The notes under the pieces: generated by a model
Seen by the model: only the letters and a program-made list of their open reading frames with translations
Database searches by the model: none
What the model was told of the DNA's origin: nothing
Program-made: the position numbers and the translations under genes
Origin: JALCSJ01 sp036788835
GTDB taxonomy: Bacteria; Bacillota; Negativicutes; Acidaminococcales; Acidaminococcaceae
Reading direction: 5' to 3'
Assembly: GCA_036788835.1 (NCBI GenBank)
Contig: DAIQMR010000001.1
Span: forward strand, 1 to 64,000
DNA length: 64,000 nucleotides
Part shown: piece by piece, positions 51,003 to 59,670 of the stretch
Layout of the letters: each line of letters starts with the position of its first letter
How positions within the stretch are numbered: the stretch's first letter is position 1

Positions 51003-51012
51003 CAATTATTCC

Positions 51013-51732
51013 TCACATCTTAAAGTTCTCGCCCAGATAGAATTTCCTGGCGATAGGGTTATTGGCAACTTCTTCACTGCTGCCTTCAACTAAAATTTTG
51101 CCGTTATTCAAAATATAGGCATTTTGCACTATGCTCAACGTTTCCCGGACATTATGGTCCGTAATCAGGACTCCTATGCCACGCTCGGACAAATGCGCAA
51201 CCATATACTGAATATCTGCCACGGCTATAGGGTCAATGCCCGCAAATGGTTCATCCAAAAGAATGAAAGCCGGGTCTGTAGCCAGAGCCCTAGCAATTTC
51301 TACCCGGCGTCTTTCTCCGCCGGATAAGGCACTGCCCTTGCTTTTTCTTATGTGTTCTATGTGAAATTCCCTAATCAGGGCGTCCATTTTAGTCCGACGT
51401 TTTTCCTCGCTTGGCTCAATAGTTTCCAAAATGGCCAGCAAATTTTCTTCCACCGTAAGCTTACGGAAAATGGAAGCCTCCTGGGGCAAATAGCCAATGC
51501 CTGACAAAGCTCTTTGAAACATGGGCAGTTGGGTAATCTCTTTGTCGTCAATGAAAACCTGACCGCTGTCCGGATGTTCCAGACCCACAATCATATAGAA
51601 GGTAGTCGTCTTCCCGGCACCATTGGGTCCCAACAGGCCCACTATACTGCCCTGTTCTACCTCTATGTTCACCTGATCCACTACTCGTCGTTCATCATAT
51701 TCTTTTACTAAATTAGCTGCACGAATCTTCAA
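51013..51732 (-). CDS. lptB: LptB, ATPase of the LPS export system
   Basis: 239 residues, TTG start after AAAGGAGATAACC. Walker A GPNGAGKT (35-42), Q-loop YLPQEASIF, signature LSGGERRR, Walker B FILLDEPFAGIDP and the H-loop LITDHNVRE. The LptB-specific HNVRE and LPQEASIFRKL segments distinguish it from LivF-type ATPases. It powers LPS extraction with the permease encoded next. Confidence 0.94.
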   Translation of the reverse strand: MKIRAANLVKEYDERRVVDQVNIEVEQGSIVGLLGPNGAGKTTTFYMIVGLEHPDSGQVFIDDKEITQLPMFQRALSGIGYLPQEASIFRKLTVEENLLAILETIEPSEEKRRTKMDALIREFHIEHIRKSKGSALSGGERRRVEIARALATDPAFILLDEPFAGIDPIAVADIQYMVAHLSERGIGVLITDHNVRETLSIVQNAYILNNGKILVEGSSEEVANNPIARKFYLGENFKM

Positions 51733-51743
51733 GGTTATCTCCT

Positions 51744-52595
51744 TTAGGCTAATGAGGTCTCGTTGATTTTTATCGTCTCACCCGGCCAATTGCCCTGTTG
51801 ATAGATTTCTTTGGGCACCGGGGAATCTCCCACTATGCTATAGTAAGGTTCCACAGGTGTTTGTTTTGGTGTGGGTTTTGGCACAAAGACCATTTTCACA
51901 TTGCCGTCGGCAATGGCTACCTGATTTTTCTCCGCTCCTGTACCCTTCAAGGTCAATGTATTGCCGGAAACTGTATCCCCGTCCTGGGTGGCAGTAGCGT
52001 GACCGATTAGTTCAATAGTACCGTCTTCGGCCTTGGTATTATAAATTGCCCTATCCCCACGAGCCGTTAATTTTCTGGGGGGACTGACAATTCTCACATT
52101 ACCCTGTCCTGTGGCCAAACCGTCTTTCATATTGTAATTCAAATAAGCCGCATCCAGTGTGCTGCCGTCATCCAGAGCCAGTTGAGCCCAGTCTCCCACG
52201 GTTTCTGCATACTCTCTTTTGGAAAAATACTCTACTTGAGCCGCCCGTAAAGTTTTATCAGCTTTTTTCAGAACCGCATTGCCAATGGCAGTGATATGGT
52301 CTCCCTGCTCTGCAATATTCATAGTTTGACAGGTTACTTTAGAGTCTCCTTTATTGCCCACAACATTACCGGTTAATTTGCCGTTGCCGGTTTTTGTATT
52401 GTAGTCAGCATCCTTGGAAGTGGCAGTGCCGCCTTCTCTTTTAATCACTACATTACCCTTGGCTACAGCCTGGCCGTTTCTGAAATCATAATCAATCTGA
52501 TCCGCATAAATAGAAGAAGGCTCTGCGGCCATAACTACCGAAGCGCAAGCCATGGTCAGGAATAGTCCTAAAATTACTACCGTGTATTTTTTCAT
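51744..52595 (-). CDS. lptA: LptA/OstA-like periplasmic LPS bridge protein
   Basis: 283 residues. Signal peptide ends near VVMA-A. OstA-type repeats (IDYDFRNGQAVAKGNVVIKR; YNTKTGNGKLTGNVVGNKG; ...YNMKDGLATGQGNVRI) occur at intervals of about 30-35 residues, consistent with a stacked beta-jelly roll that carries LPS across the periplasm. It is longer than E. coli LptA (185 residues), so one molecule may span more of the gap. ATG overlaps the lptC stop (ATGA). Confidence 0.88.
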   Translation of the reverse strand: MKKYTVVILGLFLTMACASVVMAAEPSSIYADQIDYDFRNGQAVAKGNVVIKREGGTATSKDADYNTKTGNGKLTGNVVGNKGDSKVTCQTMNIAEQGDHITAIGNAVLKKADKTLRAAQVEYFSKREYAETVGDWAQLALDDGSTLDAAYLNYNMKDGLATGQGNVRIVSPPRKLTARGDRAIYNTKAEDGTIELIGHATATQDGDTVSGNTLTLKGTGAEKNQVAIADGNVKMVFVPKPTPKQTPVEPYYSIVGDSPVPKEIYQQGNWPGETIKINETSLA

Positions 52596-53155
52596 TGTTT
52601 TGCCTCTCCCTTCTGTACCATTGCTTTTTTCTCTAGTTTAGCATAATTAATGCCCACGTCCAAAGTAGCTTTTTCGGCTTTGGCAATAATATCGTCTTTG
52701 GTTATTACTACCTTGCCTTCCCCGATTACCCACTTCTTTTCATTGTCCCAGGTAACCTTCTCTGCTATCAAAGTACCATTATCGCTGGTGACGCCTTTGG
52801 GATTCTTGGTAAGGACGATCTTCTTGGTCTTCAAAAAGACCTCTCCCTCATCGGCGGTAACTGTCATACTGGTACCATCTTCCTTATAGAAGGTTCCCTT
52901 AATGCCTTTGACAATATCTACATCTCTTGTCTTATCGTATATCATGGATTCTGCTGTGAGCTCCCAGACCTTTTTCCCATTCTTGGTTTCTGCTATGGTA
53001 GAGTTTGAAATTTCATGAGGTGCCACTTCTTGGACTTGAGTGTGAGGTTTGATTATTGTAGTGCCCTGCATGAGCCAGAAAATAATTCCACCCATAATAC
53101 AGACTGCTGCCACAATCATCCCTATAGTTTTCCGATTTTCATGAATAAAGCCCAT
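52592..53155 (-). CDS. lptC: LptC-like inner-membrane LPS transport protein
   Basis: 187 residues. One N-terminal membrane helix (about 10-30, TIGMIVAAVCIMGGIIFWLM) and a periplasmic domain with VWELTAESMIYDKTRDVDIVKG and GEVFLKTKKIVL, the LptC fold. It links the LptBFG complex to LptA. The start is eight bases after GGAGG, and the lpxL stop lies inside that site. Confidence 0.88.
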   Translation of the reverse strand: MGFIHENRKTIGMIVAAVCIMGGIIFWLMQGTTIIKPHTQVQEVAPHEISNSTIAETKNGKKVWELTAESMIYDKTRDVDIVKGIKGTFYKEDGTSMTVTADEGEVFLKTKKIVLTKNPKGVTSDNGTLIAEKVTWDNEKKWVIGEGKVVITKDDIIAKAEKATLDVGINYAKLEKKAMVQKGEAKQ

Positions 53156-53164
53156 TATATCCTC

Positions 53165-54037
53165 CTAGCCTTCATAAGGAGTGTTCCAACGATGCTGGAA
53201 CCAAATCCAATTGTCAGGATGTTTTCTGATAATCTTTTCTACTGTCTGTGTCATCTTCAATGTTACTTTATAGTCATCGGCTTTGTCATCGCCGGTATAT
53301 TCATAGTAAATAGGATCTTCCACAAAAACTTGATGGCCAAACCCGCTGGGTTTCCTAATAATAAAAATCGGCACAATGGGTGCATGGAATTTCCTGGCAA
53401 AATACGCAGGCCCATTGGGCGTAGAAGCCATTTTCCCGAAAAAGGGAACGAAAATACCATTGTAGCCACCGTCCTGGTCAGCAATAAGGCCTAACATTCT
53501 GCCTTTTTTCATGGCCCGGACACAGCCTAAAATTTCTTTGGTGCCCCGGGCAAATATTTCCTGGCCAACGCCCCGGCGCAGTTCATTCATAAAATCGCTG
53601 TATACTCTATTGGGCTGAGGCTTTTCCACGGCGCTCAAAGGAAAACCATTCAAGGCCAAAGCCGCTCCCAGCCATTCCCAATTATCCATATGGCAGGCCA
53701 GCATTACTACCCCGTGTTTCTGAGCCAAGGCTTCCCACAGAATATCCGGTCTGTCAAAGGTCACTAAACCCCTGATATTGTCTTTATTCAAAGCAGGCAT
53801 ATAAAGCATTTCCATGAAAGTCATACCCAGATTCAAAAACAATCCGTGGATAACCTTCTCTGCCTCAGCAGAGGTGTATCCCATAGCTTCCTGAATGGTT
53901 TGCTCAGCCCGTATTCTTTGTTTTTTGGCGATATACCAGTATAGTTTACCACATTGCCGCCCTAAACGGACAATAAATTTATAAGGCAATACAGAAACTA
54001 ACCAGCTGATAAATTTTAAGAAATAATATAACAACAT
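53165..54037 (-). CDS. lpxL: lipid A late acyltransferase (LpxL/HtrB family)
   Basis: 290 residues with an N-terminal membrane helix. The catalytic HX4E motif is HMDNWE (H116, E121), followed by EKPQPN and RGTKEILG, then GLIADQDGG and FIIRKPS-type blocks. It adds a secondary acyl chain to Kdo2-lipid IVA at the inner face of the inner membrane. Start overlaps the kdsC stop (TAATG). Only one such gene is in the window; whether a second (LpxM-like) exists is open. Confidence 0.9.
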   Translation of the reverse strand: MLLYYFLKFISWLVSVLPYKFIVRLGRQCGKLYWYIAKKQRIRAEQTIQEAMGYTSAEAEKVIHGLFLNLGMTFMEMLYMPALNKDNIRGLVTFDRPDILWEALAQKHGVVMLACHMDNWEWLGAALALNGFPLSAVEKPQPNRVYSDFMNELRRGVGQEIFARGTKEILGCVRAMKKGRMLGLIADQDGGYNGIFVPFFGKMASTPNGPAYFARKFHAPIVPIFIIRKPSGFGHQVFVEDPIYYEYTGDDKADDYKVTLKMTQTVEKIIRKHPDNWIWFQHRWNTPYEG

Positions 54038-54579
54038 TACTGCTGATCTCCCTGACCATGTTTTATATAACTAGCAACCACATCTTGCCACATACCCTTA
54101 TCTGTCAGAATCTTTTCTACCACTTCCCGGACAGCGCCTCCGCCGCCGCTTTTGGCGGTAACATAATCCACCCGCTGTCTAACATCAGATACGGCATTGG
54201 CGGGAGCAAAAGAAGCTCCTGCTTCAGAAAGGGCCGACAAATCATTAAGGTCGTCCCCCATAAAAGCCACATCAGCCATATCGATGCCCGCTTCCTGTGC
54301 AATTCTGCTCAGTGTTTCGCCTTTATCAACAACGTTTTCATACACTGAACTAATATTCAGCTCCATAGCCCGGTGAAGCAATATTTCACTGTGCCGGCCG
54401 GTAATAATGCTGACCTGAATGCCCTTGCGAATGGCTACTCTGATACCAAGGCCATCCTGGGCAGAAAAATGTTTACTCAGTTCTCCGTCCTGGCCAATGA
54501 TAATACTCCCATCGGTCAGCACACCGTCTACATCCAAAGCCAATAATTTAATATTGGAAAAATTTGTCTTCTTTGACAT
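54037..54579 (-). CDS. kdsC: 3-deoxy-D-manno-octulosonate 8-phosphate phosphatase
   Basis: 180 residues from the ATG at 54579, eight bases after AGGGGG; a TTG nine bases upstream is less likely. HAD motif I ALDVDGVLTDG (D16, D18), ITGRHSEI, and FMGDDLNDL (motif IV) fit the cap-less C0 HAD KdsC. It releases Kdo from Kdo 8-phosphate. Just after kdsD with one base between. Confidence 0.93.
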   Translation of the reverse strand: MSKKTNFSNIKLLALDVDGVLTDGSIIIGQDGELSKHFSAQDGLGIRVAIRKGIQVSIITGRHSEILLHRAMELNISSVYENVVDKGETLSRIAQEAGIDMADVAFMGDDLNDLSALSEAGASFAPANAVSDVRQRVDYVTAKSGGGGAVREVVEKILTDKGMWQDVVASYIKHGQGDQQ

Positions 54580-54580
54580 A

Positions 54581-55546
54581 TTAAACAACCCCCTGATGCA
54601 CCAAATCAGTCATGTGGAGCAAACCCACAGAATGTCCTTCCTTGTCCAATACCGGTAAAACGGTAATAGGCCTTGGTTTGTTGCTTTCCATCAGATGCAA
54701 TGCCTCCGCCGCCAGACGGCCATTAACAATCGTTTTAGGTGTTTTAGTCATGGTTTCTTCTACAGGCCTATCTAAAAAAGCAAACCCCTTGGAAAGGCCT
54801 CGACGAATGTCCCCATCGGTTAAAAGGCCAATCAGCTTCTTGTCCTTGTCCACAACGGAAACTGCTCCTAAACCCTTAGACGTAATAACAAACAAGGCAT
54901 CCTTGACGCTCATGTTCCCTGTGACCAAAGGATTCTCCTTGCCTTTATGCATAATATCATCAACCATCAGCAGAAGCTTTCTGCCTAGGCTGCCACCGGG
55001 ATGAAAAATGGCAAATTGATTGGCGGTGAATTTACGGGAGCTGAGAAGCTCTGCCGCCAGAGCATCTCCGAAGGCCAGAGCCGCCGTAGTGCTGGAAGTA
55101 GGCGCCAGCCCCAGAGGACAGGCTTCTTTTGTTACTCCTACGTTTAAAACAATGTCCGCATGTTTGCCTAAAGTAGAATTTGGGTTGCCTACCATAGCAA
55201 TAATTTTTGCCCCGATTCTTCGCAAACTGGGAAGAATATGAAGCACTTCGGCAGTTTCGCCACTATTGGACAAGGCCAAAACCACATCCTCAGAGGTCAC
55301 CATGCCCAGGTCTCCGTGGATACCTTCCGCCGGGTGAAGGAACAGTGCAGGTGTACCCGTGGAGGCAAAGGTAGCAGCTATTTTCCTGGCCACTAAACCG
55401 CTTTTACCCATACCGGTCAGCACTATTCTTCCGTGACAGGCTAAAATCATTTCCAATGCCGCAGTCACATTTTCATCTAAGCGAGGAACCAATTCCATAA
55501 TAGAATCTGCTTCAATTTTTAAAGCCTCTTTGGCATGTTCTAGCAT
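54581..55546 (-). CDS. kdsD: D-arabinose 5-phosphate isomerase (SIS + two CBS)
   Basis: 321 residues from the ATG at 55546, eight bases after AAGGAG; a GTG nine bases upstream is too close to that site. SIS domain about 35-190 (TGMGKSGLVARKIAATFAST; ALSNSGETAEVL; HPGGSLGRKLL), then two CBS modules (about 205-320). It makes arabinose 5-phosphate for Kdo synthesis. The start lies five bases after the kdsA stop. Confidence 0.94.
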   Translation of the reverse strand: MLEHAKEALKIEADSIMELVPRLDENVTAALEMILACHGRIVLTGMGKSGLVARKIAATFASTGTPALFLHPAEGIHGDLGMVTSEDVVLALSNSGETAEVLHILPSLRRIGAKIIAMVGNPNSTLGKHADIVLNVGVTKEACPLGLAPTSSTTAALAFGDALAAELLSSRKFTANQFAIFHPGGSLGRKLLLMVDDIMHKGKENPLVTGNMSVKDALFVITSKGLGAVSVVDKDKKLIGLLTDGDIRRGLSKGFAFLDRPVEETMTKTPKTIVNGRLAAEALHLMESNKPRPITVLPVLDKEGHSVGLLHMTDLVHQGVV

Positions 55547-55551
55547 TTTTT

Positions 55552-56373
55552 TCACTCCTTACGACCGATTTTATCAATGGCAATAACGTCGGTAAGCAAA
55601 GCTTCCAATTTATCTAACGGCAACATATTGGGCCCGTCGGACAAGGCCTTGGACGGATCATCGTGAACCTCCAAGAACAGGGCATCGATACCTGCTGCCG
55701 CCGCACATCTGGCCATAGTAGGCACGAACTGACTCTGCCCGTCAGAACTGGTGCCTTTACCGCCGGGAATCTGTACGCTATGAGTTGCATCCATAACTAC
55801 CGGATAACCTAATGAGCGCATAATAGGCAAGCTTCTCATATCAGTCACCAAAGCATTGTAGCCGAAAGACGCCCCTCGCTCCGTTAAAAGCAAATCGTGA
55901 TTACCTGCTGCCTCCACTTTGCCTATGACATTTTTCATATCCCAGGGAGCCAGGAACTGACCCTTTTTCACATTGATAGCCTTACCTGTTTGGGCAGCCT
56001 GATATACCAAATCTGTCTGCCGGCACAAAAAAGCCGGAATCTGCAGAATATCCAATACTTCCGCAGCCTTGGCGATTTGTTTTGTTTCATGAATATCACT
56101 AACAATAGGCACCTGTAAATCTTTTTTTATCTGAGCTAAGATTTCCATTCCTTCTTCCAGGCCCGGCCCTCTGAAAGAATTAACTGCAGAACGGTTGGCC
56201 TTATCAAAGGATGCTTTGAAAACATAGGGCAATCCCAGCTTTTCACAAATAGCCTTAGCTCTTTTGCCAATAGCCAAGGAATGCTCATAGCCTTCCAGAA
56301 CACACGGTCCCGCCATAATTAAAAGAGGCTGTCCCGGCCCTACCAGATATTTACCTACATGCACAGTATGCAT
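55552..56373 (-). CDS. kdsA: 3-deoxy-8-phosphooctulonate (Kdo8P) synthase
   Basis: 273 residues from the ATG at 56373, which follows CAGGAGGAAATTATT; a longer frame overlaps kdsB and is rejected. Blocks MAGPCVLE, FKASFDKANRSAVNSFRG, PIVSDIHE, IPAFLCRQTD and MDATHSVQ are those of KdsA, which joins PEP and arabinose 5-phosphate. The MDATHSVQxPGG form with Asn/Cys position could indicate metal use; not resolved here. Confidence 0.95.
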   Translation of the reverse strand: MHTVHVGKYLVGPGQPLLIMAGPCVLEGYEHSLAIGKRAKAICEKLGLPYVFKASFDKANRSAVNSFRGPGLEEGMEILAQIKKDLQVPIVSDIHETKQIAKAAEVLDILQIPAFLCRQTDLVYQAAQTGKAINVKKGQFLAPWDMKNVIGKVEAAGNHDLLLTERGASFGYNALVTDMRSLPIMRSLGYPVVMDATHSVQIPGGKGTSSDGQSQFVPTMARCAAAAGIDALFLEVHDDPSKALSDGPNMLPLDKLEALLTDVIAIDKIGRKE

Positions 56374-56389
56374 AATAATTTCCTCCTGA

Positions 56390-57127
56390 TTATTCTTTCT
56401 CCCTCTCTTCGAACACTTTATTGGCAGCGGCCAAATCTTCTGCTGTATCAATACCGATACCCTGGAAATCACTGGTCAGGACTTTAATTTTTGTCCCATT
56501 TTCCAAAGCCCGCAGTTGTTCCAGAGATTCCACCTTCTCCAGGGGGGTAGGTGGCAAAGCTGCATATTTCAGCAAAAACTCCCGCTTGTAAGCATATACC
56601 CCAACATGCTTGTAAACTTGAAAATCTTCCGTTTTCTTTCTGGGATAGGGCATCAGGCTACGGGAAAAATACAGGGCATAACCGTTTAAATCAGTTACTA
56701 CTTTTACTGCATTGGGATTGTCGTAGTCTTCTTTTTGCATAGGTGTTTTGACTGTGGCCATTTCTAATTCCGGGGTTTCCTCAAACGCTTTGGCCAAAGC
56801 ATCAATCAGCTCAGGAGGAATCATAGGTTCATCTCCCTGAACATTGACAATAACTTCTACCTTGGGATAGCTCAGTGCCACCTCCGCCAAGCGATCCGTA
56901 CCGCTGGGGTGATCCTGGGATGTCATCATAACCTTGCCCCCAAAAGCTTTTACCGCTTCTTCTATTCTGGCATCATCCGTAGCTACCAAAACCTCTTTAG
57001 GCAGCCTGGCGAGAGAAGCCTGGTTATAAACTCGTTCAATCATTGTTTTACCTGCCAGCATTGCCAGCGGTTTCCCCGGCAAGCGGGTAGAAGCATAGCG
57101 GGCCGGAATAACACATAAAACGTTCAT
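56390..57127 (-). CDS. kdsB: CMP-Kdo synthetase
   Basis: 245 residues. PARYASTRLPGKPL is the nucleotidyltransferase signature; SGTDRLAEVA, VNVQGDEPMI, and HVGVYAYKREFL follow in order. It activates Kdo as CMP-Kdo for transfer to lipid A. The ATG overlaps the preceding stop as ATGA. Confidence 0.95.
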   Translation of the reverse strand: MNVLCVIPARYASTRLPGKPLAMLAGKTMIERVYNQASLARLPKEVLVATDDARIEEAVKAFGGKVMMTSQDHPSGTDRLAEVALSYPKVEVIVNVQGDEPMIPPELIDALAKAFEETPELEMATVKTPMQKEDYDNPNAVKVVTDLNGYALYFSRSLMPYPRKKTEDFQVYKHVGVYAYKREFLLKYAALPPTPLEKVESLEQLRALENGTKIKVLTSDFQGIGIDTAEDLAAANKVFEEREKE

Positions 57128-59658
57128 TGTTTTTTGATCTCCTTTTGAATGGCTTCTTGAATCCTTTTTGTGAATTCTTCCTGACCGGAAGTAATTTGAA
57201 TTTCCATATTTAATATGTACAAGGGAACTTCTCTGGATAAATAAATAAATTCCGTAGGAATTTTAACTGCATCTTTTCCTGTGGTGACCAGAGCCTTAAC
57301 GCCTTTTTTGACTGCCCTGTCCATAATATACTGCATCTCTACCATACCATAGTCGTGATGGTCAGGGTAACGAATGGCTTCTTCAATATTCAGTCCTTCT
57401 GCTGCCAGGGTCTGTTCAAAAGAAGATGGATTTCCTATAGCGGAGAAGGCCATAACTGACTGGTTCCACAAGGCTTCCAAAGGCAGAGCCTTGGTTACAT
57501 CATTCTTGTACCAATCGGCAATTTCCAGAAAATTGCATGGTTTGTGAGTGCTTTCCACGATGGGAGCATGAGGAGCTCTTTTATGCAAGGCATCACACAA
57601 GGTAGCCCGGGAAATAGAGGAGCTTTGATTGCATTTGGTCAGAAGGAAAAGCCCTGCTCTGTTAAGATCGGACAACGGTTCTCTTAGTGTGCCTCTGGGC
57701 AGGATGCTGCCATTGCCAAACATATTTAATGTATCCACTAAGACTACATCCAAATCTCTGTACAGCTGCCAATGCTGATACCCATCGTCCAGTATAATCA
57801 CTTCTGCATGAAGTTTGTTTACGGCGAATTCACCGGTAACGGCTCTTTCCTTACCAATCACCACCGGAATTCCCGGTAAAGTCTTGGCCAGTAAATAAGC
57901 CTCATCCCCTGCTTCATAGGCAGTCATAAAAATCTTCTTGCCATCTGAAACCATGCCTATTTTCTCTTCCCAATGAGAACGGTAGCCGCGGTTCAAGATG
58001 GCTACTTTGTAACCCATTTTTTGAATCATCTGAGCTACCATCTGTGCCGTAGGAGTCTTACCTGTACCGCCTACGGTAATGTTCCCGATGCTGATAACAC
58101 AGCAGTCTAGTTTAGTCTGCGGCAGTAGCTTGCTGGTATACAGGCTCAGGTTGAGCCTGACTATAACTTCATATAGCACGGAGAAACATCTGAGAATGGC
58201 TAGCACTAAATAATCCAAAGGTCCGCTGTCCTCGCCATGAGACAATTGCATTAGATATTGGGTAACCGCGTCCCCTGTCCGCATTTTGGGACTGACTTCA
58301 TCATCAATATTGCGGGTATTTACTTTGTAATGGGAATTAACACTGCTCTCTACGGCGGTTACCTGCAGCAATTCCTTCAGATATTCAATAGTGCGTACGG
58401 CAGCTCCCCTGTTTTCTTTAATAACCTGCAGAGATGCGTCTCCCATTTTCTTTCTGAGTTTATCATCCTTAAAAATCTGCAGGAACAACTGTCCCAATTC
58501 CCTGGGATTGCTGATTTGTTTACAAGCTCCCACTTTGGAAAGAAGAGCAAAGGAATCTTTAAAGTTATTCATGCTGGGGCCTACGATAATAGGCTTGGCA
58601 TGAGCAGCAGGTTCCAAAACATTGTGGCCACCGTGTTTAATCAGGCTGCCTCCTACGAAAACCGCATCTCCTACTGCATAAATACGTCCTAATTCACCTA
58701 TAGTATCAATAATCAGTACCGGATAGACAGGTCTGTTACCGGTCATAGCTTTCAGCTCAGAGCGAAGCCCTACGGTCAAATCATATTGCTTAGCCAGCTT
58801 GGTTATTTCATTAACCCGGCCCGGTTTACGGGGGGCAATAACTATTCTGGCCCGAGGGAAATCTCTGCGTACTTCTTTAAAAGCCTTAAACAAAGCATCT
58901 TCTTCTGTAGGATGGGTAGAACCTGCCACAATCACAGGATAATCTTTCCCCAATCCCAGTTCATCCTTATAATTGGTCAAATCTTGAGGAGTTACTTCTG
59001 CATAGGTTTGGTCAAACTTCGTGTTGCCGGTAACGAAAATCCGGCGTTTTTCGGCACCTAAATGATAAATATACTCAGCATCTATGGAAGACTGCATGCA
59101 GAAACGGCTCACGCTGCCCAGCATATCTGCCAAAATACCAAACAAATAACGATAGCTTTTCACAGACTTATCGGAAATACGGCCATTTACCATCATTACG
59201 GGAATTCTGCGAAGCTTAATAGCTCGTAAAAAGTTAGGCCACAGCTCTGTTTCCACCGGCATAAATATCCTGGGCATGATTCTTTTAACAAAGGATTCGG
59301 AAACAAAGGGCAAATCCACCGGGAAATAAATAATGGCATCTGCCTCTGGAATAATTTGATGGGCCATATCATAGCCGCCGGTAGTAACTGCAGAAACCAA
59401 GATTTTCGCATCGGGCATAGCTTTGCGAATCTCTTTAACTAAAGGACTGGTTGCCACAATTTCCCCTACAGAGGCACCGTGAATCCAGATACAGTTTTTA
59501 TGTGCCACAGCTGCTACTTCCTCATCTGTGAAGCGGCCCATACTTTGCCTGAAACGGCGCGGGAAACCTTTTTCCCTAAAATACCGCCAGGTAAAATACG
59601 GCATTATCACAAGCACAAACAAAATCGTTGCTAAAACGTTGTAAATAAAATAATACAT
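57124..59658 (-). CDS. waaA-lpxK: fused Kdo transferase / lipid A 4'-kinase (WaaA-LpxK)
   Basis: 844 residues, one frame without interruption. Residues 1-432 are Kdo transferase: membrane anchor 4-25, IHGASVGEI with catalytic E66, PVETELWPN and GGSLIKHGGHNVLEPAA. Residues about 433-477 are a polar linker with no family. From about 478 to 844 comes LpxK: an amphipathic helix, P-loop VGGTGKTP (529-536), NRGYRS, ILDDGYQHW and TGKDAVK. The first half adds Kdo to lipid IVA and the second phosphorylates the 4'-position of the lipid A precursor. In E. coli these are separate genes and act in the reverse order. SD AAAGGGG precedes the ATG. Confidence 0.93.
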   Translation of the reverse strand: MYYFIYNVLATILFVLVIMPYFTWRYFREKGFPRRFRQSMGRFTDEEVAAVAHKNCIWIHGASVGEIVATSPLVKEIRKAMPDAKILVSAVTTGGYDMAHQIIPEADAIIYFPVDLPFVSESFVKRIMPRIFMPVETELWPNFLRAIKLRRIPVMMVNGRISDKSVKSYRYLFGILADMLGSVSRFCMQSSIDAEYIYHLGAEKRRIFVTGNTKFDQTYAEVTPQDLTNYKDELGLGKDYPVIVAGSTHPTEEDALFKAFKEVRRDFPRARIVIAPRKPGRVNEITKLAKQYDLTVGLRSELKAMTGNRPVYPVLIIDTIGELGRIYAVGDAVFVGGSLIKHGGHNVLEPAAHAKPIIVGPSMNNFKDSFALLSKVGACKQISNPRELGQLFLQIFKDDKLRKKMGDASLQVIKENRGAAVRTIEYLKELLQVTAVESSVNSHYKVNTRNIDDEVSPKMRTGDAVTQYLMQLSHGEDSGPLDYLVLAILRCFSVLYEVIVRLNLSLYTSKLLPQTKLDCCVISIGNITVGGTGKTPTAQMVAQMIQKMGYKVAILNRGYRSHWEEKIGMVSDGKKIFMTAYEAGDEAYLLAKTLPGIPVVIGKERAVTGEFAVNKLHAEVIILDDGYQHWQLYRDLDVVLVDTLNMFGNGSILPRGTLREPLSDLNRAGLFLLTKCNQSSSISRATLCDALHKRAPHAPIVESTHKPCNFLEIADWYKNDVTKALPLEALWNQSVMAFSAIGNPSSFEQTLAAEGLNIEEAIRYPDHHDYGMVEMQYIMDRAVKKGVKALVTTGKDAVKIPTEFIYLSREVPLYILNMEIQITSGQEEFTKRIQEAIQKEIKKQ

Positions 59659-59670
59659 TATTTAACCCCT

